Part shown: piece after piece, positions 51,668 through 61,498 of the stretch
Layout of the letters: every line of letters starts with the position of its first letter
Position numbering within the stretch: position 1 is the first letter of the stretch
Source of the DNA: Bin18 sp965200355
GTDB taxonomy: Bacteria; Desulfobacterota; Binatia; Bin18
Length of the DNA stretch: 64,000 bases
Assembly: GCA_965200355.1 (NCBI GenBank)
Contig: OZ241351.1
Coordinates: 1,240,001-1,304,000, forward strand
Direction of reading: 5' to 3'
Notes under the pieces: model-generated
What the model was told of the DNA's origin: nothing
Seen by the model: the letters and a program-made list of their open reading frames with translations, nothing else
Databases searched by the model: none
Position numbers and translations under genes: made by a program

Positions 51668-52882
51668 ATGTTGAACGTTGAGGCCATACGCGCGGATTTT
51701 CCAGGAATAACGCAACAAGTCTATCTGAACGCGGCTGGGATTGGGTTGCCGCCGCAGTCTGCAACCCAGGCTGTCCAGCACGCGGCGACCCTGCTCGGTC
51801 AGGGGCCGGCCGAGATGGGCTATCCAGCCTATTATCGGGCGCTCGGCAAACCCGCGGTGCAGGCCAGGCAGGAAGCCGCGCGGCTGCTCCAGGCGCAGCC
51901 CACAGACATCGCCTTTACCGACGATACCACCATGGGGCTGAATACCGCCCTGGCGGCCATTCCGTTTTCCCCTGGTGATAATATCGTGCTGTGCGACCTG
52001 GAATATCCACAGGTTGCCATCAGCGCTGCCCACTCTCAGAAGCATCAGGCGGTTGAGGTCCGAGTCGCCCGCCATCGGGCGGGCCTGATTGGGGTGGATG
52101 ACTATGTGCCGCTGATAGACCCCCGCACCCGGGCGATTGTGGTGAGTTCGGTCCAATGGATCAATGGCTTACGCATGGACCTGGCCGCGTTTTCGCAATT
52201 GGCCGAAGAGCGGGGATGTTTTCTGGTCGTGGACGCCATTCAGCAGTTGGGTGCCCTGCCGCTCGATCTTTCCAAGCTGCGTATCGACTTCCTGGCCGCG
52301 GGGGCTCAGAAATGGCTGAACGCGCCGTTTAATATCGGGCTGTTATACATCCGCTCAGCAGTCCAGGCACAGGTCGAACCGGGCTTGGCGCACGGCCTGT
52401 TCGCGCTGGCCGAGCCGCCGGAAGGCTGGCTGCGCTATCTTGGCGACCCAGGGTTGACGCCCTTTCTGTCCCTGCCCCTGGCCTCAGACGCCCGCCAGTT
52501 CGAGGTGCATGGGATGCCCAAAAACCTTGGGACCGCCGGCCTGGCCGCGTCGTTGGCCTATGTGAATCAACTCGACGCGGCCGCGGTCACCGAGCATATT
52601 CTGTCGCTGGGCGATTTTCTGATAGCCGAGCTGCAACGCCGCGACATCAAAGTCTGGACCCCAGCGGCGCCCGCGCTGCGGTCGGGCATTGTCACCTGCG
52701 AGCCGTTTGCGGACGCAGACCGGGTGCACCGACTCAATCAGGCCCTGGAAGCCCGGCATATTTATCCAACCGTGCGCTACTGCTCCGGGGTTGGTGGGCT
52801 GCGGGTCTCGATTCATTACTACACCAGCCGGGACGATATTGACGCCTTATTGGCCGCGCTGGATGAGCTCCTGCATGGCTAG
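51668..52882 (+). CDS. Class V aminotransferase / cysteine desulfurase-like PLP enzyme
   Basis: A 404-residue fold-type I PLP enzyme. VYLNAAGIGLPP, FTDDTTMGLNTALAAIPF, VVVSSVQWINGLRMDL, VDAIQQLGALPLDL and the PLP Lys in AAGAQKWLNAPFNIG are typical of the class V group. A conserved C-terminal IYPTVRYCSGVGGLRVSIHYYTS is present. It could be a cysteine desulfurase or an amino-acid epimerase/lyase of the same fold; the substrate is not clear. The ATG at 51668 has GGGAGGG upstream. Its end overlaps the HAD gene by 8 bp. Confidence 0.88.
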   Translation: MLNVEAIRADFPGITQQVYLNAAGIGLPPQSATQAVQHAATLLGQGPAEMGYPAYYRALGKPAVQARQEAARLLQAQPTDIAFTDDTTMGLNTALAAIPFSPGDNIVLCDLEYPQVAISAAHSQKHQAVEVRVARHRAGLIGVDDYVPLIDPRTRAIVVSSVQWINGLRMDLAAFSQLAEERGCFLVVDAIQQLGALPLDLSKLRIDFLAAGAQKWLNAPFNIGLLYIRSAVQAQVEPGLAHGLFALAEPPEGWLRYLGDPGLTPFLSLPLASDARQFEVHGMPKNLGTAGLAASLAYVNQLDAAAVTEHILSLGDFLIAELQRRDIKVWTPAAPALRSGIVTCEPFADADRVHRLNQALEARHIYPTVRYCSGVGGLRVSIHYYTSRDDIDALLAALDELLHG

Positions 52883-53582
52883 GCGCGCCGTATTTTTCGA
52901 TGCCTCCGGCACGCTGCTCCACGTGAACGGCTCGGTCGGCGAGACCTACGCCCGTCTGGCCCGTGAGTATGGTCAGACCGTGAGCGTTCAGGCCCTGGAA
53001 GCCGGCTTTCGGCGCTGCTTTGCGACGGCCCCGCCGATGGCTTTTCCCGGCGCGGAGGCGGATCAGATTCCACACCTGGAGAAAGCCTGGTGGCATGATG
53101 TGGTCCAACAGGTCTTTGCCCCGCTCGGTCCGTTTCCCGCATTTGAAGCCTACTTTCAGGCCCTGTACGATTTTTTTGCCGCACCCCAGGCATGGCAGCT
53201 CTACCCGGAAACCCGCCGGACGCTGACGGCCTTACAGGCGCGCGACTATCGGCTCGGCGTGATTTCAAATTTTGACGCCCGTCTGTTTGGTGTGCTTGAC
53301 GGTCTGGGCATCGGCCACTTCTTCGACCCGATTGTGGCCTCGACGCGCGCCGGGGCCGCCAAGCCCGCGCCCGCTATCTTTCAGCACGCGCTTGCCGCGC
53401 ATGACCTCCGTCCGCAAGAAGCCCTGCATATCGGTGACAGCTATGAGATGGATGTTGTTGGGGCGCGGCAGGCAGGCTTGACCGCGGTGCTGTTTGAGCG
53501 TTCAATTCGTGCCCAGGGGACGGACGCCGCTCTGGTGGTCAATCGTCTGGACGAACTGCTCGGCCTGCTTGAAGCGCTATAG
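52875..53582 (+). CDS. HAD-superfamily hydrolase
   Basis: A 235-residue HAD phosphatase-like protein. Motif I is VFFDASGTLL, in which the second Asp of the usual DxDGT is Ser, as in HDHD3-like members. Motif II is GVISNFDARL, motif III KPAPAIFQHAL, and motif IV HIGDSYEMDVVGARQAG. Without the second Asp it may be a poor phosphomonoesterase or act on another leaving group. It is translationally coupled to the class V aminotransferase. Confidence 0.87.
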   Translation: MARRAVFFDASGTLLHVNGSVGETYARLAREYGQTVSVQALEAGFRRCFATAPPMAFPGAEADQIPHLEKAWWHDVVQQVFAPLGPFPAFEAYFQALYDFFAAPQAWQLYPETRRTLTALQARDYRLGVISNFDARLFGVLDGLGIGHFFDPIVASTRAGAAKPAPAIFQHALAAHDLRPQEALHIGDSYEMDVVGARQAGLTAVLFERSIRAQGTDAALVVNRLDELLGLLEAL

Positions 53583-53606
53583 GCAGGTCTCCGGTCCCTC
53601 CGGCGT

Positions 53607-54818
53607 TTACACCGCGGCCTTGTCTCGAAAGCGGGCAATATCCTCCCACGAATAGCCGGCTTCAAGCAATATCTCTTCGCTATGCTGGCCGAGTTCCGGC
53701 GGAGGATTCGTGGGCTCCAAGGGGGTCTCACTCAGGGTCAGGGGCGTCCCGGCGACGCGGACCGGCCCAAGCTGAGGATGCTCCATCTGGGTAATATAGC
53801 CGTTGGCCAAGGCTTGCTCGCTGTTCAGAATGTCCCGGTAATCCTGGACTGGGGTGGCAAGAATATCGACCTGGGTTAAAATCTCCATCCATTCGTCGGT
53901 CGTTTTGGTCGGAAAGACCTCATCCAAAAGCTGCTCGATTTGTCTCCCGCGAAAATTACGCACGACGTTGTCACTATATTCTGGCTCAGACTGCACGTGC
54001 TCAATCCCCATCACCCGGCAAAAGTCTGGCCAGCGTTTGTCGTCCACACCCGCTAAACACAGCCAGCCATCTTTGGTCGGAAACGACCCCCACACCCCTT
54101 GCAGGAATTGATGACCCCGCCCGGCCTTGCGCGTCTCCACGCCACTGACTGAGGTGAAGTTGATTTCCATAGGCTGCATGGCAATGACGGTGCCATAGAT
54201 ACAGGCATCGACTTTTTGGCCGGTGCCGGTTTTCTCGCGGGCATACAGTGCGGCCAGAATGCCGCTCATCAGCATAAACGCCCCGGCGTGGTCGGCGACC
54301 AAGGCTCCGCAGGGCAGGGGGCGCTCAGCCGGCATCCCGTTTTTTGCCATGATACCGCCGGCGGCTTGGGCCAGCGTGTCACGGCTCGGGCGTGTCACCC
54401 ACGGTCCTTGGGGACCCCACGACGAGCCGAGAGCGTAGATGAGCCGTGGATTCCGTTTTGCCAATTCTTCGTAGCCAAAGCCGAGACGGTCCAGGACGCC
54501 GGGCCGATAATTGCTCAGCAGGACGTCCGCAGAATCAAGCAGGCGGCCGAGAATCTCTTTCGCCTCAGGCGTTTTCAAATCAAGCGTGAGGCTGCGCTTG
54601 CCGCGATTCATCGCCAGGAAGTAGGGACTGAAATGCGCGTTCTGCGCGTCCGCCCCAGCGACCAGCTGGACCACCAGAAAACGACTCAAATCCCCCACCT
54701 CCCGCATTTCAATTTTCACCACATCCGCACCCATGTCCGCCAAAAACAAGCCGGCGTAGGGTCCCTGAATTTCCTGGGCAATTTCAATCACCGTGACGCC
54801 GTTGAGCGGTCCTGGCAT
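53607..54818 (-). CDS. CoA-transferase family III (CaiB/BaiF)
   Basis: A 403-residue family III CoA-transferase, which moves CoA between carboxylic acids. It has GVTVIEIAQEIQGPYAGLFLADMGADVVKIE, the catalytic Asp region within PWVTRPSRDTLAQAAGG, RGKRSLTLDLKTPEAKEIL and LLSNYRPGVLDRLGFGYEEL. It is divergent from the cyclase gene. These enzymes commonly serve acyl-CoA or aromatic degradation, in line with the acyl-CoA genes elsewhere. No matched enoyl-CoA hydratase is adjacent. Confidence 0.94.
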   Translation of the reverse strand: MPGPLNGVTVIEIAQEIQGPYAGLFLADMGADVVKIEMREVGDLSRFLVVQLVAGADAQNAHFSPYFLAMNRGKRSLTLDLKTPEAKEILGRLLDSADVLLSNYRPGVLDRLGFGYEELAKRNPRLIYALGSSWGPQGPWVTRPSRDTLAQAAGGIMAKNGMPAERPLPCGALVADHAGAFMLMSGILAALYAREKTGTGQKVDACIYGTVIAMQPMEINFTSVSGVETRKAGRGHQFLQGVWGSFPTKDGWLCLAGVDDKRWPDFCRVMGIEHVQSEPEYSDNVVRNFRGRQIEQLLDEVFPTKTTDEWMEILTQVDILATPVQDYRDILNSEQALANGYITQMEHPQLGPVRVAGTPLTLSETPLEPTNPPPELGQHSEEILLEAGYSWEDIARFRDKAAV

Positions 54819-54978
54819 AGTGTCCTCTCTTTTGCTGAAGTTTTCTCCGTCTGCTCCGCAGGTCGAATTGAGCCGCTTGTACGCGAGCCTCTCTCCAGCG
54901 TCAAGCCGCCTCTACACGCGCGTGGTCTGCTCCGCTATAACGAGGGCCTCTGCCATAGCCCAAAAAGGAGGACCGATC

Positions 54979-55917
54979 ATGCCTGGACGCGAAGCCATAC
55001 CAAAAGTTTCAAACTGGGGCCGCTGGGGAGCGGACGATGAAAAGGGAACGGCCAACTTCATTACGCCGGAAGTCATTGTCGCCGCGGCGAAACTCGTCAA
55101 AAAAGGACAGGTCTTTTGCTGCTGCATTCCGATTGACCAGAACGGCCCGGTTTTTCCGACCCGCACCCCGCCGCAACGGTTTATGTCTATCCTCAATGTG
55201 CCGGTCAAAGAAGTCGGCCTGGCGGGGTCCGCCATTGCCAACGACGACTATATCACCATGTATCTGCAAGGCTCGACGCAGTGGGACAGCCTGGCCCACG
55301 TGGGCTACGAGGGCAAGTATTACAACGACGTGCCGGCCAGTGCTATCACCGCCCACGGTGGGGCGTCCAAGAACGATATCGGCAAGCTCTACCAGTCGTT
55401 TGTCACCCGAGGTGTCCTGCTCGATATGGTGCGCCACAAGGGCTGCGAAGCCGACGGACATCTCCCGGCGGACTATCCGATTACGGTCGAAGACCTCAAC
55501 GGCTGCTGCCAAGCCCAGAATGTCGAGGTCAAAAGCGGGGACGCGCTATGTATCCGCACCGGTTGGGTGCCGTACTGGTATACGCTCGACGCACCGGAAC
55601 AGAAGGAAGCCTACTTCCACGCCCAGCCCGGCGTTTCAGTCTCAACTGCGGAATGGATACATCAGAAGGAAATTGCCTGCATTGCCGTGGATAATATCGC
55701 CGTCGAACGCCTGCCGTCCGAGGTCGATGACGAATTCATCCCTTTTCATCAGGTCGCCATCCGCGACATCGGCCTCTCGCTGGGGGAGATTTTTACGTTT
55801 GAAGCATTAGCAGAAGACTGCGCCGCTGACGGCGTGTATGAATTCCTGTGGGTCGCCCCGCCGCTCAATATCCCCAATGCGGTCGGCAGCCCGCTGAACC
55901 CGCTGGCGGTGAAGTAA
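54979..55917 (+). CDS. Cyclase family protein (metal-dependent hydrolase-like)
   Basis: A 312-residue protein of the cyclase/kynurenine-formamidase family. The metal-binding core is a variant of HxGTHxDxPxH: LQGSTQWDSLAHVGYEGKYYND, then GVLLDMVRHKG and DALCIRTGWVPYW. In canonical members the first His and Asp bind metal; here QGSTQWD replaces HxGTHxD, as in a large uncharacterised subgroup. AAAAGGAGG precedes the ATG at 54979. It may open a ring amide or lactone in the same pathway as CaiB, which is divergent from it. Confidence 0.88.
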   Translation: MPGREAIPKVSNWGRWGADDEKGTANFITPEVIVAAAKLVKKGQVFCCCIPIDQNGPVFPTRTPPQRFMSILNVPVKEVGLAGSAIANDDYITMYLQGSTQWDSLAHVGYEGKYYNDVPASAITAHGGASKNDIGKLYQSFVTRGVLLDMVRHKGCEADGHLPADYPITVEDLNGCCQAQNVEVKSGDALCIRTGWVPYWYTLDAPEQKEAYFHAQPGVSVSTAEWIHQKEIACIAVDNIAVERLPSEVDDEFIPFHQVAIRDIGLSLGEIFTFEALAEDCAADGVYEFLWVAPPLNIPNAVGSPLNPLAVK

Positions 55918-55923
55918 GGCAGA

Positions 55924-55942
55924 GGCGGGCGGGACGCCCGCC
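55924..55942. repeat. GC-rich hairpin at the left edge of the second island
   Basis: GGCGGGCG-GGA-CGCCCGCC, an 8-bp perfect stem with a 3-base loop, 7 bp after the cyclase stop. There is no T run, so it is not a classic terminator. It marks the change from GC-rich to lower-GC sequence. Confidence 0.6.
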
Positions 55943-55968
55943 CTCAATGTCGTAGGAAAGAGCGATTC

Positions 55969-58900
55969 ATGAATAGTGGCAGAGAGATGAAGGCGGCCCT
56001 TTTTGAGTTGGGTAGGGACGCACTCTATGTAGTAAACAGCGGGCGTACCTTTACCCGGAAGGGAGTCATCGGAATTTGCGCGTCCCATCTCAGTGAGAAA
56101 ATAGACGGTGATTCGGACAACTATGAGTGTGAAGATAAGGAGTTGATTTCCGCTATTAGGCAACGTGAAATAAAGACTTACGAGAATGATATATCTCGCC
56201 TCACAAGCGACTCTCGTGCAGAGCGCGAGATCAGTCACGATTATGGAGGACGCTTTGTTTGGGAGTTGCTTCAGAACGCCGACGATGTGATGGGTTCTAA
56301 CGAACGCCAGCCCGCAGATTTAATCGGCTCCAAGGGATTAGGATTCAAATCTGTTTTGGAGATTACTGAAGAGCCGGAAATCCATTCCGGTTCGTTTCAT
56401 TTCAGATTCTCCCCCGATAAGACGCGGGAACTTTTGAAATGCAAGGATATCCATGAGAATCCGCCACGGCTCACGTTTCGTATTCCCCATCTCTATCAGC
56501 CAAGCAAGATGGTTCGTGACTTGCTGGAGGCAGGCTACAGCACCGTCATCTGTTTACCATTCCGAGATAAGGAGAGTCAGGAGAAAGCTAAGAATACCTT
56601 GGAAAGACTCGAACCGCTTTTTCTCCTCCTGAGTCAAGAACTTGAGAGTGTTCGTATCATTCTGGACGGAAAGGAGAGATGTTTTAGAGTCGAACGAAGC
56701 CGCTCTAACGGGACGGCTGTACTCCACCATCCTGGCGGAGCAACAAGATGGAAGCGCTGGACGGGAACGAAAGAGACCGATGAGTCCAAACGCTTAACGG
56801 TCACTATTGCATTCCCCCTGGATAAAAACGGGAAAGCAGTTTCCCATACTAATGAATTACCTTTCCACGTCTTCTTTCCCACCGAAGAGCAACTTGGTGT
56901 AAAAGCTCTCCTTCACGCCTCTTTCGACCTGGAACAGAATCGGAAGCATCTTCGTGGGGGGAACTACGATACGGAACTCCTAGACCTTCTCGGTACAGTC
57001 CTTGAAAAAGTGCTCCGAGACATCCCCGCGCGAACGGCCCTGAAAACTTTTGGATCAATCGCCCCACGCGAGGAGAACGGAGGTACGATATTAGAGGAGG
57101 TCAAAAGGACAATCCGGGAAAAGATCAAGTCAACACCTTTCGTCCCTGTCATAGGCGGCGGAAAGGTGCCCCCTCCTAAAAGTCAACTCCTGAAAGACAA
57201 GTTAGGTAATGCCTTGCGGACGAACGAACAGGTCGTAAAAAACGCAAGCCTTGTCATGCCGGAACTCTCCGATTTATCCAGTGTACTGAAAGAGCTGGGT
57301 GCTACAGACATTAAAGACAGTGAGTATATTCAGATCCTTCTCTACTGTCGGAATGAATCGCTCGAAGAGTGTATTGCTTCATTACGGGTCCTAACGGAGG
57401 GCGGCTTGAAGCGGATTCCGTTAGGACAGGAACGAAAGCAGACTCTCGACCTCCTTCGCAAGGACCCCTGTTGGCGGATAGACAATCTTCGCAAGGTCTC
57501 CTGTTGGTGGACAGACAATGAACAGGCACGGCCGCTCAAAGGTGAATGCCCGCTTCTTTGGGACAAACCGAAGGCTTGGCCGACGTGGCTCGCCGCCGAC
57601 TCATTACACCCTGAATTCCGAAAGGAAATTGAGGAATGGGAGAAGCCGCGGAAAGAGAATGACAGACTACGCCGGCCTTGGAAAAATCTCGTAGACAATT
57701 TTCTCTTGCGAGAGAAAACACACTATCTCGACCAAGTTCTAATTCCCATTGTCAAAAAATGGACCCCTCAAGAGTGGGAGCAGCAGGGTTTTCACGCTCT
57801 GGAATTGTTGGCGCGTTGGGAATCGCAACATCAGTTTGACCAAGTAGAGCCTTGGATTCAAGGAGAAGAAGGACGCCGAGATACGCTATCAACCAGCTTT
57901 CGTCTCCCTACAGACAAAGGCTGGTTGCCCGCCATCAACTGTTTTGTGGGCAAAAAGTGGGATGGACCTGAAGCGTTCGATGAGTTCTTTAAGGAGAGGG
58001 AGGGGTACGGAATCGTTCAAGCATTCGAGAAGTGGCCGAACGCCTTACGAGAGATAGATAAAAACAAATGGATAGGTCTGTTACGCTGGGTCGGAGTGTC
58101 TTGGGAGCCAAAAGTTTGCCGGACACAGGACTTTACGATTCCGGCTCATCGGCTTTGGTCAGTATATAAGTCTGGTTTGTGGGAGAGACCTAGAGTTCTT
58201 TCAGAGGGAAAAATTATCTCGTTCGGGATTTTCCAGATTGTCTATCCAAGGTGAGAAAGAAGAAGATCATACAGGCCATTCTTCCTACCCTGATGAAGTT
58301 ATCAAGTGAGAAAGCAGAAAAAAGCTGGAGTTACAGGACAGGACGTAACGTCTATAGCGACTCCGAGCAGTCCTTTGCGCTTGAGCAGCTTCGTAAGGAA
58401 GCGTGGCTCCCGGTAAAAAAATCAATACTCGAGGACCGGCCTTGTATTCCACCAAACGAGGCGTTCTTACCAGACAAGGGACTGAGCGGCCTACTTCCAG
58501 AAGTGGACCGCTCCGGTATCGATAACAACATTTGGCATGGATCGGGGGGTATTGAGTCTAAGCTCCGCGAATTGGGCGTTATGGACAGCCTACCTGACGA
58601 CGCTGAAAAGTGGCACGGGTGGATGCGTAGGCTTGCGGAGAAAGGTGGTAATCTGTCCGAAGAAGCCCCGCCCAATTGGAAGGACGGGGGAACGCTATGG
58701 CGAGCGGTACGTAGTCTGTATCGAGCATATCCAAAGCGAGAAACTTCTCGCTTTAGAGACGACGTAAAAATACCCTGTGTTCATCTGGAGGAGGAACAGC
58801 GAGTACTTCATTTTAGTCCACCTGATTAAAGTGTACTGGATAGATAAGCCCTATCTGACAGACTCGGCGCTAGAGAAAGCGCTTTTGAAGCAGGGATACA

Positions 58901-60288
58901 AGCTGTTCATTTTCCGGCTCAAAGACGGAGATAAATCAGGAGACCTTGGCGTTCAGAAACTTTCAGACGCTATAGAATGTCACCCTCGTTTCAACGATTT
59001 CAACCACACCGAGACGGAGAGGCTTCTTTCTCAACGTTATGAGAAGCGCCGGATTGCACTGGAGAAGGTGAAGAAAATTGAGCTACCTGAGACAGTGGAG
59101 ATCAAGGCTGTCACAAACCTATTTTTAGAACTCTCCGTAAATGAGTCGAACCTAGGAAGCTGTCCCGTCCACTCGTGGAAGGAGGAAGAAACGAACCTCA
59201 TATTGGTTAATATTGAAAGCGCAAAAAACAAATGGCGCGCCCTTGCTGACGCGCTGGCGCACCGTTTGCGTAATGATGATCTCCACGCTGCGTATGCAAA
59301 CGACTTTGAGGTCTACTTGGCTGACGATGACGATGAAAGCGTTATTGAACGGGCCCGTGACGCCGGTGTTCCAGAAGAGGCGCTTGAAGAAGTGAAAAGC
59401 AGTTTCCAACAGTCAATACCAAATGAGCAATCAGAAGAAGAAGGAACAGAATTGAGGAGTAGAGATTTTTCGCCAGAATACACTCATCCTTCCTCAGCCG
59501 TTCCTAGCGGTTCTGACCCAGCTCACCAAAGCTCCAAAGACGTGAAAAATGTGGAGCAACAAATAGCAAAAAACCACGACGGATATGAAGCCGCGCAGGC
59601 TATTTCTGAAAACGGCAGCAAAACTCCCCAGAATACAGACAAGAGCGCCCCTGGAGACTTACGAAACGTGCATCGATCAGACGGTGGAAATGGTCAAAGT
59701 CGGGCAGGTCCTCAACAGCGAAACGGTGAGAAACGGGCAGTCGGCCCGCACCCTGAGAGCGGACTAGAAGCAGAGCGGTGGCTTGAGGAACGATTATGCG
59801 AAGTATGGTCCGACGTAAAGAATGGCCATACAGGTAGAGATTTTACCCTTTCGGTTGGTGGCCGGACGGTACATATCGAGGCCAAACATGTCGAGAACCC
59901 ACCGGGTGCTATTCACTGGTCTGACGAGCAATATAAATTAGCTGGTGAAACAGGTCACAACGGAGATACATACTTTATTGCGGTACTGAGTCCGGGCCAA
60001 GACGATGACAATCGATATGCTATCCACTGGATTTGGGACCCGCTGGGACAACTGAAGGATTTGGACCGCAACATAACCTGGACTTGGAGCGGAAAGAGTC
60101 AACAACTCCAAAAAGGCTACTGGAACATGACCGATACGAAGCCACCAAACGTATCGCCAGAGAAGTACAAAATCGAAGTCAAGCTGACCGCTGACGTATT
60201 CAACGAGGAGAATCAGGACGGTCCTCAACTGGAGAAATTACGAGCCAGGATTGAAGGCCGCCGGAACAATCCCATGACGCGCTCATGA
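55969..60288 (+). pseudogene. Giant HSP90/sacsin-like ATPase with NO VEIN (DUF3883) C-terminal domain, two frameshifts
   Basis: About 1440 codons over three frames. Piece 1 (55969-58254) has an HSP90-like ATP site: GGRFVWELLQNADDV and GSKGLGFKSVLEI. One more A at the A5 run 58209-58213 gives RDFPDCLSKVRKKK and joins piece 2 (to 58829), which stops at TAA 58827; dropping a T there gives SPPDKVYWIDKPYL and piece 3 (to 60288). Piece 3 ends in a DUF3883 domain (EAERWLEERLCEVWSD; HIEAKHVENPPG) with nuclease-like residues. Such proteins are recurrent in defence islands but poorly characterised. AGGAAAG precedes the ATG. GC is lower than flanks. Confidence 0.75.
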
Positions 60289-60470
60289 CAAAGCGGCACA
60301 GAAGTACACTCAACGCGCTTTCTCGCGGACATGGGAATGAGGCCATGATTGAGTACAAAGACTATATCGGCACATTTGAGTTTGACTCCGAAATAGACTC
60401 TTTTCACGGAACCGTCATCAACATCAACGACGTGATGACGTTCTACGGTCTCTCCGTCACGGAACTCCGC
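60285..60470 (+). pseudogene. hicA-hicB toxin-antitoxin relic with internal deletion
   Basis: The first 12 codons (MTKRHRSTLNAL) resemble the start of a HicA toxin, then at ATG 60345 the frame continues MIEYKDYIGTFEFDSEIDSF and HGTVININDVMTFYGLSVTELR, the N-terminal half of a HicB antitoxin. After that the sequence diverges into APESKRAATRAAPP and the htpX terminator. The missing middle of HicA and end of HicB show an inactive relic. Its ATG overlaps the stop of the giant ATPase gene (ATGA). The HicB match is clear; the HicA match is short and less sure. Confidence 0.6.
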
Positions 60471-60481
60471 GCGCCTGAATC

Positions 60482-60507
60482 AAAAAGGGCAGCCACCAGG
60501 GCTGCCC
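60482..60507 (-). terminator. Rho-independent terminator of htpX
   Basis: On the minus strand GGGCAGCC pairs with GGCTGCCC (60507-60500 with 60494-60487) and is followed by TTTTTG, 30 bp beyond the htpX stop. On the plus strand it caps the end of the second island. Confidence 0.8.
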
Positions 60508-60537
60508 CTCCATACGGTCCTGTGAAAATCACAGCCG

Positions 60538-61389
60538 TTACGCTACGCGCCCAGACATCGCTCGCAGCCGGGCGATGCGCTCTTCCAGCGGGGGATGGGT
60601 GGTAAACAACCCGGCCATGGACCGCCCGGACAGTGGGTTGACGATAAAGAAGTGGGCCGTCTGCGGCGAGGCGTCCACAGGGACGCGCTCGGACGCCAAG
60701 CCGAGCTTTTCCAGGGCCGAAGCCAGGCCCTCGGGGTCGCCGCTCATCTGAGCCCCCGTCCGGTCCGCGGCGTATTCGCGCGTGCGGGAAATCGCCATCT
60801 GGATAATCGTGGCCGCCAGGGGTGCAAGGATGGCCATCAGAATGAGCCCCAGCATCCCACCGCCCCCTTCTTCGTCATCGCTGCGGCTGAACCCGCCAAA
60901 AATCGCGGCCCACTGGGCCATATTGGCAATCATCATGATGACTCCGGCCAGGGTGGCGGCAATGGAACTGATGAGAATGTCGCGGTTCTTCACATGGGCG
61001 AGTTCGTGGGCCAGGACGCCGGTCAGCTCGCGCTCATTCATCACACGCAGAATGCCTTGGGTAACAGCCACGGCTGCGTTTTCGGGATTCCGGCCCGTGG
61101 CAAAAGCGTTCGCTCCCTCGGAGGGGATAATATACAGCTTGGGCATGGGCAGGCCGGCGCGAACGGTTAAGGCATGAACAATGCGGTATAGCTGCGGAGC
61201 GTCGGCTTCCGAGACCTGCTGGCCGCCGTACATTTTGAGGACGATCTTGTCCGAAAACCAATAGCTGCCAAAGTTCATGATGACGGCGAAGATAAAGGCA
61301 ATGGTCATCCCCGAAGCGCCACCAAAATACTGCCCAATCAGCATAATCAGGCCGGTCAGGGCTCCGAGTAAAAGCGTGGTGCGTAGCAT
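60538..61389 (-). CDS. htpX: Membrane M48 zinc protease HtpX
   Basis: A 283-residue inner-membrane stress protease that removes damaged membrane proteins together with FtsH. Two N-terminal TM helices (MLRTTLLLGALTGLIMLIGQYF and the next), the zinc motif HELAH at residues 128-132, a second pair of TM helices around SIAATLAGVIMMIANMAQWAA, and the third ligand region SRTREYAADR are all present. The ATG at 61389 has AAGGAGG upstream; a longer frame to 61434 has no ribosome site. Regulation may involve a sigma-70-like promoter just upstream. Confidence 0.96.
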   Translation of the reverse strand: MLRTTLLLGALTGLIMLIGQYFGGASGMTIAFIFAVIMNFGSYWFSDKIVLKMYGGQQVSEADAPQLYRIVHALTVRAGLPMPKLYIIPSEGANAFATGRNPENAAVAVTQGILRVMNERELTGVLAHELAHVKNRDILISSIAATLAGVIMMIANMAQWAAIFGGFSRSDDEEGGGGMLGLILMAILAPLAATIIQMAISRTREYAADRTGAQMSGDPEGLASALEKLGLASERVPVDASPQTAHFFIVNPLSGRSMAGLFTTHPPLEERIARLRAMSGRVA

Positions 61390-61440
61390 GACTGTGACCT
61401 CCTTCGCGCTCAATGCCAACCGGGACGAGCGCATGAATAT

Positions 61441-61469
61441 ACGCTAAGTCTGCCCGGAGGTGATGTCAA
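61441..61469 (-). promoter_or_regulatory. Possible promoter of htpX
   Basis: On the minus strand TTGACA (61469-61464) is followed after 17 bp by TAGCGT (61446-61441), about 50 bp before the htpX ATG. The -35 is perfect, the -10 weak. It lies between the menA stop-codon repeat and htpX. Confidence 0.4.
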
Positions 61470-61475
61470 TCAGGG

Positions 61476-61498
61476 CAGGCACAGGGGCCTGCCCCTAT
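61476..61498 (-). repeat. Palindromic TAGGGGCA element at the menA stop
   Basis: On the minus strand, ATAGGGGCAGGCCCCTGTGC then CTGCCC. GGGGCAGG and CCTGCCC arms can pair. The TAG that opens the element is the menA stop codon (61497-61495). A related, longer element is at 63090-63163. Confidence 0.7.
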
